Under the pieces are notes generated by a model. That model was not told the DNA's origin, did not search any database, and was given only the letters and a program-made list of their open reading frames with translations. This document shows positions 51,006 to 59,478 of a stretch of 64,000 nt of DNA, piece after piece (within the stretch, counting starts at the first letter, position 1; every line of letters begins with the position of its first letter). This stretch comes from Catenulispora acidiphila DSM 44928 (GTDB lineage Bacteria > Actinomycetota > Actinomycetes > Streptomycetales > Catenulisporaceae): NCBI RefSeq assembly GCF_000024025.1, contig NC_013131.1, positions 8,846,229 through 8,910,228 of the forward strand. Reading direction: 5' to 3'. The position numbers and the translations under genes were made by a program.

Positions 51006-51398
51006 TCACCGAAGTCGGCTCGAGAATCCCGACAGGGCGCTGAGGAATCCCGAAGCCCCGCTCCGGCACTGGTCCGGACGCAGGTATCCGCGCGCGCTGC
51101 GCGCCACCACCGCCCCGTCTCCCGGACCGGTCCCACCGCGGCGCCCGCGCCCGCCCGGGCCGCCGGTGCTGCGCGCGGGGAGCGCCGCTGTCCACCACCA
51201 GTCCGGCCCGCTCCCGTCGCGGCCCAGCCGGATGCTGAGCGCGTCGCGGTCGACGACCAGCTCGCGCCAGGCCGCGACCAGCGCCTCGTCGGTACGGTAA
51301 GCGCTTGCTGAACGCGCCAGCGGACGGCCGTTGGCCGCCAGCAGGACCCAGGTCAGCTCCCCGTCCTGCGCCGATCGCACCACCAGGGCGGCCGGCAT
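51006..51398 (-). CDS. DUF1508/YegP-like protein
   Basis: 130 residues. ELTWVLLAANGRPLARSASAYRTDEA fits the DUF1508 hairpin (strand, NG turn, strand, then a helix), and DWWWTAALPARST may be a damaged second copy. The C terminus is Gly/Arg-rich. Function of the family is unknown. The ATG is one base after the stop of the related upstream gene, so they form a pair. The family assignment rests on the short motif. Confidence 0.6.
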   Translation of the reverse strand: MPAALVVRSAQDGELTWVLLAANGRPLARSASAYRTDEALVAAWRELVVDRDALSIRLGRDGSGPDWWWTAALPARSTGGPGGRGRRGGTGPGDGAVVARSARGYLRPDQCRSGASGFLSALSGFSSRLR

Positions 51399-51399
51399 C

Positions 51400-51744
51400 T
51401 CAGGCGTCTGAGGCGGCCAGCAGGGCCAGGAACTTGGCGACCGCTATCTGGCAGGTCGCGTAACGCTCGTAGGAGCGGATGGACCGCGCCAGCGGGGTTC
51501 CGCTGGACGACTGGAGCACCCAGGTCCAGCCGGCTCCGTCCTTCACGTGGCTGATGCGCGCCGCCAGGGTCGGCGCCTCGCGGCGCAGGCGCGAGTAGGC
51601 CCGGCGGGCTTCGTCGATCCCGGAGTACGCGGGGGCGGAGATGGCCACGATCCGTCCGTTGCCCGCCTTCGCCCGCCAGCGGTAGCGCCCGTTCTCGGCA
51701 CGGTCCACGAGCACCCGACCGCTCTCGTCCCGAACAGTGTCCAC
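51400..51744 (-). CDS. Two-repeat DUF1508/YegP-like protein
   Basis: 114 residues from a GTG at 51744, preceded by GGGCGGA. Repeat 1 is GRYRWRAKAGNGRIVAISAP with a helix SGIDEARRAYSRLRREA. Repeat 2 is GWTWVLQSSSGTPLARSIRS and the helix after it. The layout is that of DUF1508 tandem proteins, thought to be small stress-related or surface proteins. A longer frame starts at 51846 but crosses an AT-richer stretch with repeated CTCGAG that looks like promoter sequence, so the shorter form is preferred. Confidence 0.65.
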   Translation of the reverse strand: MDTVRDESGRVLVDRAENGRYRWRAKAGNGRIVAISAPAYSGIDEARRAYSRLRREAPTLAARISHVKDGAGWTWVLQSSSGTPLARSIRSYERYATCQIAVAKFLALLAASDA

Positions 51745-52086
51745 GGCATTCCGCCCAACACTCGAGCTCGATTGTGAGGTTCCTCGAGCGATCAATCTAG
51801 GTGCGGGGGACCGGCCGAGAGTCAGGAAAAGTCCCGCCACGGACATCTGTTCGCCTACCCGTTGCGCCTTAGTCGCCTACGAGGCGTGATCACCTGTCAG
51901 GGCCCTGAATCGCCCGTCAGGACCGCGGGGCCCGACCGCTCCGCTCAACCGTTTCAGAGAACCCGGCGAAACCCGGCTTTCACTCCCCCCGCGCCGGAGC
52001 CCTGGCGCGCACCCGGCGGACCTCCATAGATTGTCCGTCTACCCTGGGGTGGTTCGCCGGACATCCCATCAAGATCGGAGACACAC
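51745..52086. other. 342-base divergent spacer
   Basis: Between the DUF1508-like pair (minus) and UDP-glucose dehydrogenase (plus). Contains an AT-richer part with two CTCGAG sites (51761-51790) likely to hold the minus-strand promoter, and a CGGCGAAACCCGG-containing direct-repeat stretch near 51.96 kb. No further gene seen. Confidence 0.5.
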
Positions 52087-53406
52087 GTGCGGATCACCGT
52101 GATCGGCACCGGGTACCTCGGTGTCACCCACGCCGCCTGCATGGCCGAGCTCGGTTTCGAGGTGATGGGCCTGGACGTGGACGTGGAGAAGGTCGCCGCC
52201 CTGGCCTCCGGCCGCGTCCCGTTCTACGAGCCGGGACTGCAGGAGGTGCTGCGCGCGCAGATCGCCGCCGGCCGCCTGTCCTTCACCTCCGACCACGCCG
52301 AGCTGGCCGCGTGGGCCGGCGAGGGCGCGGTGCACTTCGTCTGCGTCGGCACGCCGCAGAAGAAGGGCGAGTACGCCGCCGACATGACCTATGTCGACGC
52401 CGCGTTCGAAGCCGTGGCCCGGGCCGTCGCGCACCAGGGCCGCACGCTGCTGGTCGGCAAGTCCACGGTCCCGGTCGGCACCGCCGCGCGGCTGGCCGAG
52501 CGGATCGCCGAGCTCGCGCCGGACGCCGAGCTGGCGTGGAACCCCGAGTTCCTGCGCGAGGGCCACGCCGTGGAGGACACGCTGCACCCCGACCGCCTGG
52601 TGATCGGCGTGCGCTCGCCCGAGGCCGAGGCGGCGCTGCGCCAGGTCTACGGCCGGCTGCTCGAGGAGGACGTGCCGCTGGTGGTCACCGACTTCCCGAC
52701 CGCCGAGCTGGTCAAGGTCTCGGCGAACTCCTTCCTCGCGGTCAAGATCTCCTTCATCAACGCCATGGCAGAGGTGTGCGAGGCGGCCGGCGCCGACGTC
52801 ATGCAGCTGTCCGAGGCGCTGTCCCACGACCCGCGCATCGGCGGCCGCTACCTGGTGCCGGGCCTGGGCTTCGGCGGCGGCTGCCTGCCCAAGGACATCC
52901 GGGCGTTCATGGCCCGGGCCGGCGAGCTCGGGGTGGACCAAGCGCTGGCCTTCCTCAAGGAGGTCGACGCCATCAACATGCGGCGCCGGGCCCGGACCGT
53001 GGACCTGGCCCGCGAACAGTGCGACGGCTCGCTGCTCGGCAAGCGCGTCGCGGTCTGGGGCGCGGCGTTCAAGCCGGAGTCCGACGACATCCGCGACTCC
53101 CCCGCGCTGAACGTCGCGGCGTCCATAAACCTGCAGGGCGCGCAGGTCACCGTCTACGATCCGAAGGCGATGGACAACGCGCGCAAGATGTTCCCGACCC
53201 TGTCCTACGCCGGATCGGCGATGGAGGCCGCGGAGCAGGCCGACGTGATCCTGCACCTCACGGAGTGGCAGGAGTTCCGGGACCTTGACCCGGCGGCGGT
53301 CGGTGTGCAAGTCCGCAACACCCGGATCATCGACAGCCGCAACGCGCTGGACGCGGCGGCGTGGCGCGCGGCCGGCTGGACCTACCGGGCACTGGGACGG
53401 CCCTGA
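52087..53406 (+). CDS. UDP-glucose 6-dehydrogenase
   Basis: 439 residues, the usual length of bacterial UGDH. GTGYLGVTHAACMAELGFEV binds NAD+, KSTVPVGTAARLAERI is the STVP segment, NPEFLREGHAVEDTLHPDR is diagnostic for the UDP-glucose branch, and catalytic Cys266 is in GFGGGCLPKDIRAF. It oxidises UDP-glucose to UDP-glucuronate for surface polysaccharides. It stands alone on the plus strand and is followed by a strong hairpin. Distinct from the UDP-HexNAc type enzyme at 19679. Confidence 0.94.
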   Translation: MRITVIGTGYLGVTHAACMAELGFEVMGLDVDVEKVAALASGRVPFYEPGLQEVLRAQIAAGRLSFTSDHAELAAWAGEGAVHFVCVGTPQKKGEYAADMTYVDAAFEAVARAVAHQGRTLLVGKSTVPVGTAARLAERIAELAPDAELAWNPEFLREGHAVEDTLHPDRLVIGVRSPEAEAALRQVYGRLLEEDVPLVVTDFPTAELVKVSANSFLAVKISFINAMAEVCEAAGADVMQLSEALSHDPRIGGRYLVPGLGFGGGCLPKDIRAFMARAGELGVDQALAFLKEVDAINMRRRARTVDLAREQCDGSLLGKRVAVWGAAFKPESDDIRDSPALNVAASINLQGAQVTVYDPKAMDNARKMFPTLSYAGSAMEAAEQADVILHLTEWQEFRDLDPAAVGVQVRNTRIIDSRNALDAAAWRAAGWTYRALGRP

Positions 53407-53448
53407 CCTGTGGATATCGACTCCGGCGCGGCTCCGGAGGGCATCGTC

Positions 53449-53470
53449 GGCCCGGGCTTCGGCCCGGGCC
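53449..53470 (+). terminator. Hairpin with TTCG loop after UDP-glucose dehydrogenase
   Basis: GGCCCGGGC-TTCG-GCCCGGGCC, a perfect 9-bp stem 42 bases past the stop. No T-run. Confidence 0.7.
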
Positions 53471-53653
53471 GGGACCGCATTAGCCGATCATGGGTGGGCG
53501 CCGCCAGGCGACCCGCCCGTCTTTACATCTCTTTCACCGCGGTTCCGCGTTGTAAGACATCCGAGCAATCCCACTACAGCTCGGGGAAACTTACCCGCCG
53601 TAGCATTGGTAGTGCGGGTAACGACACACTTCTCACAACAGGGCGGGTTTCCC

Positions 53654-55540
53654 ATGACCAAGCAGGTTGAGAAGGTAGACCGGGTCATCATCCGTTTCGC
53701 CGGCGACTCCGGCGACGGAATGCAGCTCACCGGTGACCGGTTCACCTCCGAGACCGCGGCGTTCGGCAACGATCTGTCGACGCTGCCCGACTTCCCTGCC
53801 GAGATCCGGGCCCCGGCCGGGACCCTGCCCGGCGTGTCCGCCTTCCAGCTGCACTTCGCCGACCACGACATCCTCACCCCCGGCGACGCGCCGGACGTGC
53901 TGGTGGCGATGAACCCGGCGGCGCTGAAGGCGAACCTGAAGGACGTCCCGCGCGGCGGCACGATCATCGTCAACACCGACGAGTTCACCCCCCGCGCGCT
54001 GACCAAGGTCGGCTACGCCGCCGACCCGCTGGAGGACGGCTCGCTGGACGGCTACAAGGTGCACAGGGTCGCCCTGACCACGCAGACGGTGAAGGTCCTC
54101 GAGGGCCACGACATCTCCCGCAAGGACGCCGAGCGGGCGAAGAACATGTATTCGCTCGGCCTGCTGTCCTGGCTGTACCACCGGCCGACCGAGGCCACGC
54201 TGGCGTTCCTGGAGCGCAAGTTCGCCAAGAAGCCGGCCATAGCGGCGGCGAACGTGGCGGCGTTCCGGGCCGGCTGGAACTACGGGGAGACGACCGAGGA
54301 CTTCGTCGTCTCCTACGAGATCGCCCCGGCGCCGATGCCCAAGGGCACGTACCGGAACATCCACGGCAACCTGGCCCTGGCCTACGGCCTGATCGCGGCC
54401 AGCCACCAGAGCGGGCTGCCGATGTTTTTGGGCGCCTACCCGATCACCCCGGCCTCGGACATCCTGCACGAGCTGAGCAAGCACAAGAACCACGGCGTGC
54501 GGACCTTCCAGGCCGAGGACGAGATCGCCGGCATCGGCGCGGCCCTGGGCGCCAGCTTCGGCGGCGCGCTGGGGGTCACCACGACCTCCGGGCCCGGCAT
54601 CGCGCTCAAGGGCGAGACCATCGGCCTGGCGGTGAGCCTGGAGCTGCCGCTGATCATCTGCGACATCCAGCGCGGCGGCCCGAGCACCGGCCTGCCGACC
54701 AAGACCGAGCAGTCCGACCTGTTCCTGGCCATGTTCGGGCGCAACGGCGAGGCGCCGGTGCCGATCGTGGCACCGCGCTCCCCGGCCGACTGCTTCGACG
54801 CCGCCCTGGAGGCCGCGCGGATCGCCGTCACGTACCGCACCCCGGTGTTCCTGCTCTCCGACGGCTACCTGGCCAACGGCTCCGAGCCCTGGCACATCCC
54901 GGACGTCGCGGACCTGCCGGTGATCGCCCCGAACTTCGCCGCCGGCCCGAACAAGGTGCTCGAGGACGGCAGCGAGGTGTTCTGGCCCTTCCTGCGCGAC
55001 CCGCAGACGCTGGCCCGGCCGTGGGCCATCCCGGGCACCGCCGGCCTGGAGCACCGGATCGGCGGCATCGAGAAGCAGGACGGCACCGGCAACATCTCCT
55101 ACGACCCGGCGAACCACGACCTGATGGTGCGCACGCGCGCGGCCAAGGTCGCCGGGATCGACGTCCCGGACCTGGAGGTCGACGACCCCTCCGGCCAGGC
55201 GGGGATCCTGGTCCTGGGCTGGGGGTCGACCTACGGCCCGATCCAGGCCGCCTGCCGCCAGGTCCGCCGCGACGGGCAGCCGGTCGCGCACGCGCACCTG
55301 CGGCATCTGAACCCCTTCCCGGCCAATCTCGGGCGCATACTGAAGGAGTACGACAGAGTCCTGATTCCCGAGATGAACCTCGGACAGCTCTCGATGCTGG
55401 TCCGTGCCCGCTACCTCGTGGACGCGGTCGGCTACAACCAGGTGCGCGGCCTGCCGTTCAAGGCCGCCGAGCTGGCCGGGGTGATCAAGAACCTGATCGG
55501 GGCGGACACCGTGGACAAGACCGAACAGGCGGGGGTGTGA
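53654..55540 (+). CDS. korA: 2-oxoacid:ferredoxin oxidoreductase, alpha/gamma fusion subunit (KorA)
   Basis: 628 residues, the normal size of the gamma-alpha fused form. Residues 1-200 are the gamma-like domain (RFAGDSGDGMQLTGDRF, MNPAALKANLKDVPRGG). The pyrimidine-binding alpha part has GAYPITPASDILHELSK, QAEDEIAGIGAALGASFGGA and TTSGPGIALKGETIGLAVSL. It takes part in oxidative decarboxylation of 2-oxoglutarate or another 2-oxoacid with CoA, passing electrons to ferredoxin. One base separates it from korB. The ATG at 53654 follows GGGCGGG. Confidence 0.95.
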   Translation: MTKQVEKVDRVIIRFAGDSGDGMQLTGDRFTSETAAFGNDLSTLPDFPAEIRAPAGTLPGVSAFQLHFADHDILTPGDAPDVLVAMNPAALKANLKDVPRGGTIIVNTDEFTPRALTKVGYAADPLEDGSLDGYKVHRVALTTQTVKVLEGHDISRKDAERAKNMYSLGLLSWLYHRPTEATLAFLERKFAKKPAIAAANVAAFRAGWNYGETTEDFVVSYEIAPAPMPKGTYRNIHGNLALAYGLIAASHQSGLPMFLGAYPITPASDILHELSKHKNHGVRTFQAEDEIAGIGAALGASFGGALGVTTTSGPGIALKGETIGLAVSLELPLIICDIQRGGPSTGLPTKTEQSDLFLAMFGRNGEAPVPIVAPRSPADCFDAALEAARIAVTYRTPVFLLSDGYLANGSEPWHIPDVADLPVIAPNFAAGPNKVLEDGSEVFWPFLRDPQTLARPWAIPGTAGLEHRIGGIEKQDGTGNISYDPANHDLMVRTRAAKVAGIDVPDLEVDDPSGQAGILVLGWGSTYGPIQAACRQVRRDGQPVAHAHLRHLNPFPANLGRILKEYDRVLIPEMNLGQLSMLVRARYLVDAVGYNQVRGLPFKAAELAGVIKNLIGADTVDKTEQAGV

Positions 55541-55541
55541 A

Positions 55542-56561
55542 ATGCCGGAACTGCTGAAACTCACGACCAAGGACTTCAAGACCGACCAGGAAGTGCGCTG
55601 GTGCCCCGGCTGCGGGGACTACGCGATCCTGGCCGCGGTCCAGGGGTTCATGCCCTCCCTGGGCATCGCCCGGGAGGACATCGTCTTCGTCTCCGGGATC
55701 GGCTGCTCCTCGCGTTTCCCGTATTACATGAACACCTACGGGATGCACTCCATCCACGGCCGCGCCCCGGCGATCGCCACCGGCCTGGCCTCCTCCCGGC
55801 CCGACCTGTCGGTGTGGGTGGTGACCGGCGACGGCGACGCGCTGTCCATCGGCGGCAACCACCTGATCCACGCGCTGCGCCGGAACGTCAATCTGAAGAT
55901 CCTGCTGTTCAACAACCGGATCTACGGGCTGACCAAGGGCCAGTACTCGCCGACCTCCGAGCAGGGCAAGATCACCAAGAGCACGCCGTACGGGTCGCTG
56001 GACGCCCCGTTCAACCCGGTCTCGCTCGCCCTGGGCGCCGAGGCCACCTTCGTGGCCCGGACCATCGACTCCGACCGCAAGCACCTGACCTCGGTGCTGC
56101 AGGCCGCGGCCGAGCACGAGGGCACGGCGCTGATCGAGATCTACCAGAACTGCAACATCTTCAACGACGGCGCCTTCGAGAACCTGAAGGACAACTCCGT
56201 CCGGGACCGGCACCTGATCCGGCTGGAGCACGGGCAGCCGATCGCGTTCGGACCCGAGGACGAGCGCTACGGCATCGTCCGCATGCCCGACGCCACGCTG
56301 AAGGTGGTCCCGCTGGAGCAGGCCGGGGACGCGGTGCTGGTGCACGACGCCCACGCCCCGGAGCCGGACCTGGCCTTCGCGCTGTCCCGGCTGCCGGACC
56401 CGGCCACGCTCTCGCCGACGCCGATCGGCGTCTTCCGGGACGTCACCCGGCCGACCTACGACACCCTGATGGCCGAACAGCTCGACGAGGCCGCGCGGAC
56501 CCTGGGTTCGGGCAAGCTCGCCGAACTCCTGACGGGGTCCGACACGTGGACCATCGCGTGA
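55542..56561 (+). CDS. korB: 2-oxoacid:ferredoxin oxidoreductase, beta subunit (KorB)
   Basis: 339 residues. The TPP-binding segment is VTGDGDALSIGGNHLIHALR ending in NN. Cysteines that can bind one 4Fe-4S cluster are in VRWCPGCGD, GIGCSSRFPYY and IYQNCNIFND. Partner of KorA in a two-gene operon, as in Mycobacterium and Streptomyces. The stop region repeats CGTGAG three times. A strong terminator follows at 56677-56711. Confidence 0.95.
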   Translation: MPELLKLTTKDFKTDQEVRWCPGCGDYAILAAVQGFMPSLGIAREDIVFVSGIGCSSRFPYYMNTYGMHSIHGRAPAIATGLASSRPDLSVWVVTGDGDALSIGGNHLIHALRRNVNLKILLFNNRIYGLTKGQYSPTSEQGKITKSTPYGSLDAPFNPVSLALGAEATFVARTIDSDRKHLTSVLQAAAEHEGTALIEIYQNCNIFNDGAFENLKDNSVRDRHLIRLEHGQPIAFGPEDERYGIVRMPDATLKVVPLEQAGDAVLVHDAHAPEPDLAFALSRLPDPATLSPTPIGVFRDVTRPTYDTLMAEQLDEAARTLGSGKLAELLTGSDTWTIA

Positions 56562-56584
56562 GAACTCCGTGAGTGAGCGTGAGA
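56557..56584 (+). repeat. Short 10-11-bp repeats at the korB stop
   Basis: CGTGAG occurs at 56557, 56568 and 56578; the first includes the TGA stop (56559-56561) of korB. The 8-mer GCGTGAGA of the first unit recurs exactly in the third. Weak alone, listed because it matches the tail-duplication pattern at other genes. Confidence 0.4.
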
Positions 56585-56676
56585 GGTCGATGACACTCCC
56601 CCGTTCGGCCCTCACCCGGCGCTGAGTCCGACCGCGGTGCGACGGCCCTGGTCGCACCCGTACGGCTCATGATCGG

Positions 56677-56711
56677 CGAACGCCCCTCCCGCTCGCGGGC
56701 AGGGGCGTTCG
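56677..56711 (+). terminator. Strong hairpin terminator after korAB
   Basis: CGAACGCCCCT pairs perfectly with AGGGGCGTTCG (11 bp), with an inner CCCGC/GCGGG stem. About 116 bases past the korB stop. Confidence 0.85.
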
Positions 56712-56717
56712 CGCTGG

Positions 56718-56739
56718 TGCAAACGAAATGCAAACGCCC
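56718..56739 (+). promoter_or_regulatory. 11-bp direct repeat upstream of the KimA-like gene
   Basis: TGCAAACGAAA followed directly by TGCAAACGCCC, so the TGCAAACG core is repeated at one helical turn. It lies between the korAB terminator and the transporter start, about 100 bases upstream of it. Candidate regulator binding site; no riboswitch consensus was found in the leader. Confidence 0.4.
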
Positions 56740-56841
56740 TGAAGTTGGATGATCTGATCACGGAGGTGATAGGACAGACCTTCGGCATGGGCATAGGGAC
56801 CATGTTGGACCTTGGATCCCGCCGAAATGAGGCACTTCGCG

Positions 56842-59289
56842 ATGAGCAGTACCAGCACGGCCGAGCCGAAACGGGCTCGCTCGGGGGCCGCTGGGGTACC
56901 GGTCGCCACTCCCGGGGCGCTGGCGCCGGACGTCAACCTCCCGGAGAGCCTGGGCTACCGGGTCAAGAAGCGCCTGCTCGGCACGCCGCTGGTGAACGAC
57001 CAACTGCACGGCGAGAAGCTGTCGAACCCGATCGCGCTGGGCGTGCTGGCGCCGGACTGCGTGTCCTCCTCGGCCTACGGCACCGAGCAGATGCTGACCC
57101 AGCTCGTGCCCTACTTCGGCACCGTGGGCTTCATCCTGGTCATGCCGGTCACCGGGGTGATCCTGGGCCTGCTGCTCCTGCTGACGCTGTGCTACCGCGA
57201 CGTCGTCCGGCACTACACCAAGGCCGGCGGCGCCTACGTGGTGGCCCGCGAGAACTTCGGGCAGAAGGTCGCCCAGATCGCCGCGGTCGCCCTGCTCATC
57301 GACTACATCGTGACGGTGGCGGTGCAGATCGCCGCCGGGACCGACGCCATCGCGTCCTGGATGACCTTCACCTTCCACGTCAACATCGACAGCTGGAAGA
57401 TCTACCTGTCGGTCTTCGTGATCATCCTGCTGTGCTTCGGCAACCTGCGCGGCATCCGCGAGGCCGGCCGGTCCTTCGCCGTCCCGGCCTACTTCTACAT
57501 CGGGATGGCCGGGCTGACCGTGGCGGTCGGGCTGGTCAAACTGGCCACCGGCGGGCTGGCGGACTCCACGAGCATCCACGACCAGGCCAACGGCGCGCTC
57601 GGCCTGGGCACCTACACCGGCACGCTGTTCCAGGTCACGGCGGTCCTGTGGATCCTGAAGGGCTTCGCGAACGGCGGCTCCTCGCTGACCGGCCTGGAGG
57701 CCATCTCCAACGGCGTGTCGGTGTTCAAGAAGCCGGCCGGCAGGAACGCCGCCAAGACGATGGTCTGGATGTCGACCGCGCTGGGCTCGCTGGTCCTGGG
57801 CATCTCGATCCTGGCCTGGCAGCTCCAGACCGACCCCTACACCAGCGGCAACCCGACCGTGCTGGCCCAGATCACCAAGCTCACCTGGGGCGGGCACGGC
57901 TTCGGCACGGTGATGCTGACCCTGGTGCAGCTGGCCACGGCGCTGATCCTGTACACCGGCGGCAACACCTCCTTCAACGGCTTCCCGTTCCTGACCTCCT
58001 TCGTCGCCGAGGACAACTTCCTGCCCCGGCAGTTCCTGGTCCGCGGGCACCGGCTGGCGTTCTCCAACGGCATCATCGTGCTCACGATCCTGTCGCTGGT
58101 GCTGCTCGTGGGCACCGGCGGCAACCTGACCTCGCTGGTCGCGCTGTACGCGATCGGGGTGTTCACCGGCTTCGTGATGGCCTCGGCGGGCCTGGTGAAG
58201 TACCACTGGACGCGCAACGAGCCGCACCGCTGGTGGAAGCTGTACGTGGCCGGCTCGGCGTGCGTGATGTCGTTCGCGGTCGTGGTGATCTTCGCGACCG
58301 TGAAGTTCACCGAGGGCGCGTGGATGGTCGTGATCGTCTTCCCGCCGGCGGTCTTCGGCCTGATCCAGCTGAACAAGCGCTACCGGCGCGAGGCCGAGGC
58401 GCTGGCCAAGGCGCCGGCCTCGGCCGAGCTGCCGACCCGGACCCAGACCTCGGTGATGGTCCTGGTCGACTCGGTCGACCTGGCGGTCATCAAGACGCTG
58501 CGCTACGCCCGCTCGCTGCGCCCGACCGAGGTCCGCGCCGTCCACCTGATGGTCGACAACCTCTACGCCGAGCAGCTGCGCAACCAGTGGGACGCCTCGC
58601 AGGCCGCGGACATCCCGCTGGAGGTCATCGAGGTCCCCGACCGCCGCATCCGCCGCGCGGCGATGGAGCTCGCGGCGCGCGAGACCGCCGACGGCTACGA
58701 GGTGACCGTGCTGCTCCCGCGGCGCACGTACTCCCCGGTCGTCGGGCGTCTGCTGCACGACCGCACCGCCGACCGCCTGGCCGAGGTGCTGTCGACGCTG
58801 CCGCACGTGGTGGCCACGATCGTGCCCTTCGACGTGGTCGAGGCGATCGAGGAGCTGGAGCTGGCCTCGAAGGGCCGCAAGCCCCGGGCCAACGCCGGCG
58901 ACGCGGCCGCTCCCACCGCGGCCAAGCCCCGCTCCACGAAGAAGATGCTGCTGGACGCCGAATGCGCCAGCGTCCCGGACCCCGGCCACGGCGTGCCGGT
59001 CCCGGTCAGCGCGATCTCCACGGTCCAGTGGCGCCAGCGCGCCGCGGTCGAGGGCCGCATCCGCTCGGTCGCGGTGTCCCCGGTGAAGGGCTCCCCCGCC
59101 CTGGAGGCCGAGCTGTACGACGCCTCCGGCGGCATCACGCTGGTCTTCTACGGCCGCCGCTCCATCCCCGGCATCGAGCCCGGCGCGATCATGCGCGCCG
59201 AGGGCATGGTCGGCGAGATGGAGGGCCACCTGGCGATGGCGAACCCGACCTACAAGCTGCTGCCGCGCGAGTACGGGGACGACGAGTAG
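56842..59289 (+). CDS. KimA/APC-type potassium transporter fused to an OB-fold domain
   Basis: 815 residues. The first ~500 form an APC-type transporter with about twelve helices (LAPDCVSSSAYGTEQMLTQL, KAGGAYVVARENFG, WILKGFANGGSSLTGLEAIS), matching the KimA group of high-affinity K+ importers. A cytoplasmic USP-like domain follows (TSVMVLVDSVDLAVIKTLRY and DGYEVTVLLPRRTYSPVVGR). The last 91 residues (725-815) are an OB-fold of the actinobacterial type: ALEAELYDASGGITLVFYGR, then RSIPGIEPGAIM and MANPTYKLLP. In other actinomycetes that protein is normally separate, so this is a fusion. The ATG at 56842 is tentative. Confidence 0.88.
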   Translation: MSSTSTAEPKRARSGAAGVPVATPGALAPDVNLPESLGYRVKKRLLGTPLVNDQLHGEKLSNPIALGVLAPDCVSSSAYGTEQMLTQLVPYFGTVGFILVMPVTGVILGLLLLLTLCYRDVVRHYTKAGGAYVVARENFGQKVAQIAAVALLIDYIVTVAVQIAAGTDAIASWMTFTFHVNIDSWKIYLSVFVIILLCFGNLRGIREAGRSFAVPAYFYIGMAGLTVAVGLVKLATGGLADSTSIHDQANGALGLGTYTGTLFQVTAVLWILKGFANGGSSLTGLEAISNGVSVFKKPAGRNAAKTMVWMSTALGSLVLGISILAWQLQTDPYTSGNPTVLAQITKLTWGGHGFGTVMLTLVQLATALILYTGGNTSFNGFPFLTSFVAEDNFLPRQFLVRGHRLAFSNGIIVLTILSLVLLVGTGGNLTSLVALYAIGVFTGFVMASAGLVKYHWTRNEPHRWWKLYVAGSACVMSFAVVVIFATVKFTEGAWMVVIVFPPAVFGLIQLNKRYRREAEALAKAPASAELPTRTQTSVMVLVDSVDLAVIKTLRYARSLRPTEVRAVHLMVDNLYAEQLRNQWDASQAADIPLEVIEVPDRRIRRAAMELAARETADGYEVTVLLPRRTYSPVVGRLLHDRTADRLAEVLSTLPHVVATIVPFDVVEAIEELELASKGRKPRANAGDAAAPTAAKPRSTKKMLLDAECASVPDPGHGVPVPVSAISTVQWRQRAAVEGRIRSVAVSPVKGSPALEAELYDASGGITLVFYGRRSIPGIEPGAIMRAEGMVGEMEGHLAMANPTYKLLPREYGDDE

Positions 59290-59332
59290 CGGCTCGTCGC
59301 ACGGTACTGCGGCGCGCTACCCGACGCTGCGG

Positions 59333-59363
59333 AGCGCCTTCGGACCTGGGGTCCGGGGGCGCT
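59333..59363 (+). terminator. Hairpin terminator after the transporter gene
   Basis: AGCGCCTTCGGACC pairs with GGTCCGGGGGCGCT (14 bp, two G-U pairs) around a 3-base loop. 44 bases past the stop. A second small hairpin CGACGAG/CTCGTCG spans the stop itself. Confidence 0.75.
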
Positions 59364-59478
59364 TCGCTGTGCCGGCGGCGGTCTGCGCGCAGGCGCCTTG
59401 GCGGTCGCCCGTATCGGTAACAGTCCAACCCGCGATCTACCTGTGACAGAGCCAGCTCACCGCCCTATTGTGTCCCTC

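Noticed and set aside
56712-56841. c-di-AMP (ydaO-type) riboswitch before the KimA-like gene
   Set aside because: The leader is long enough but I could not find the conserved pairing elements; only a direct repeat is visible.
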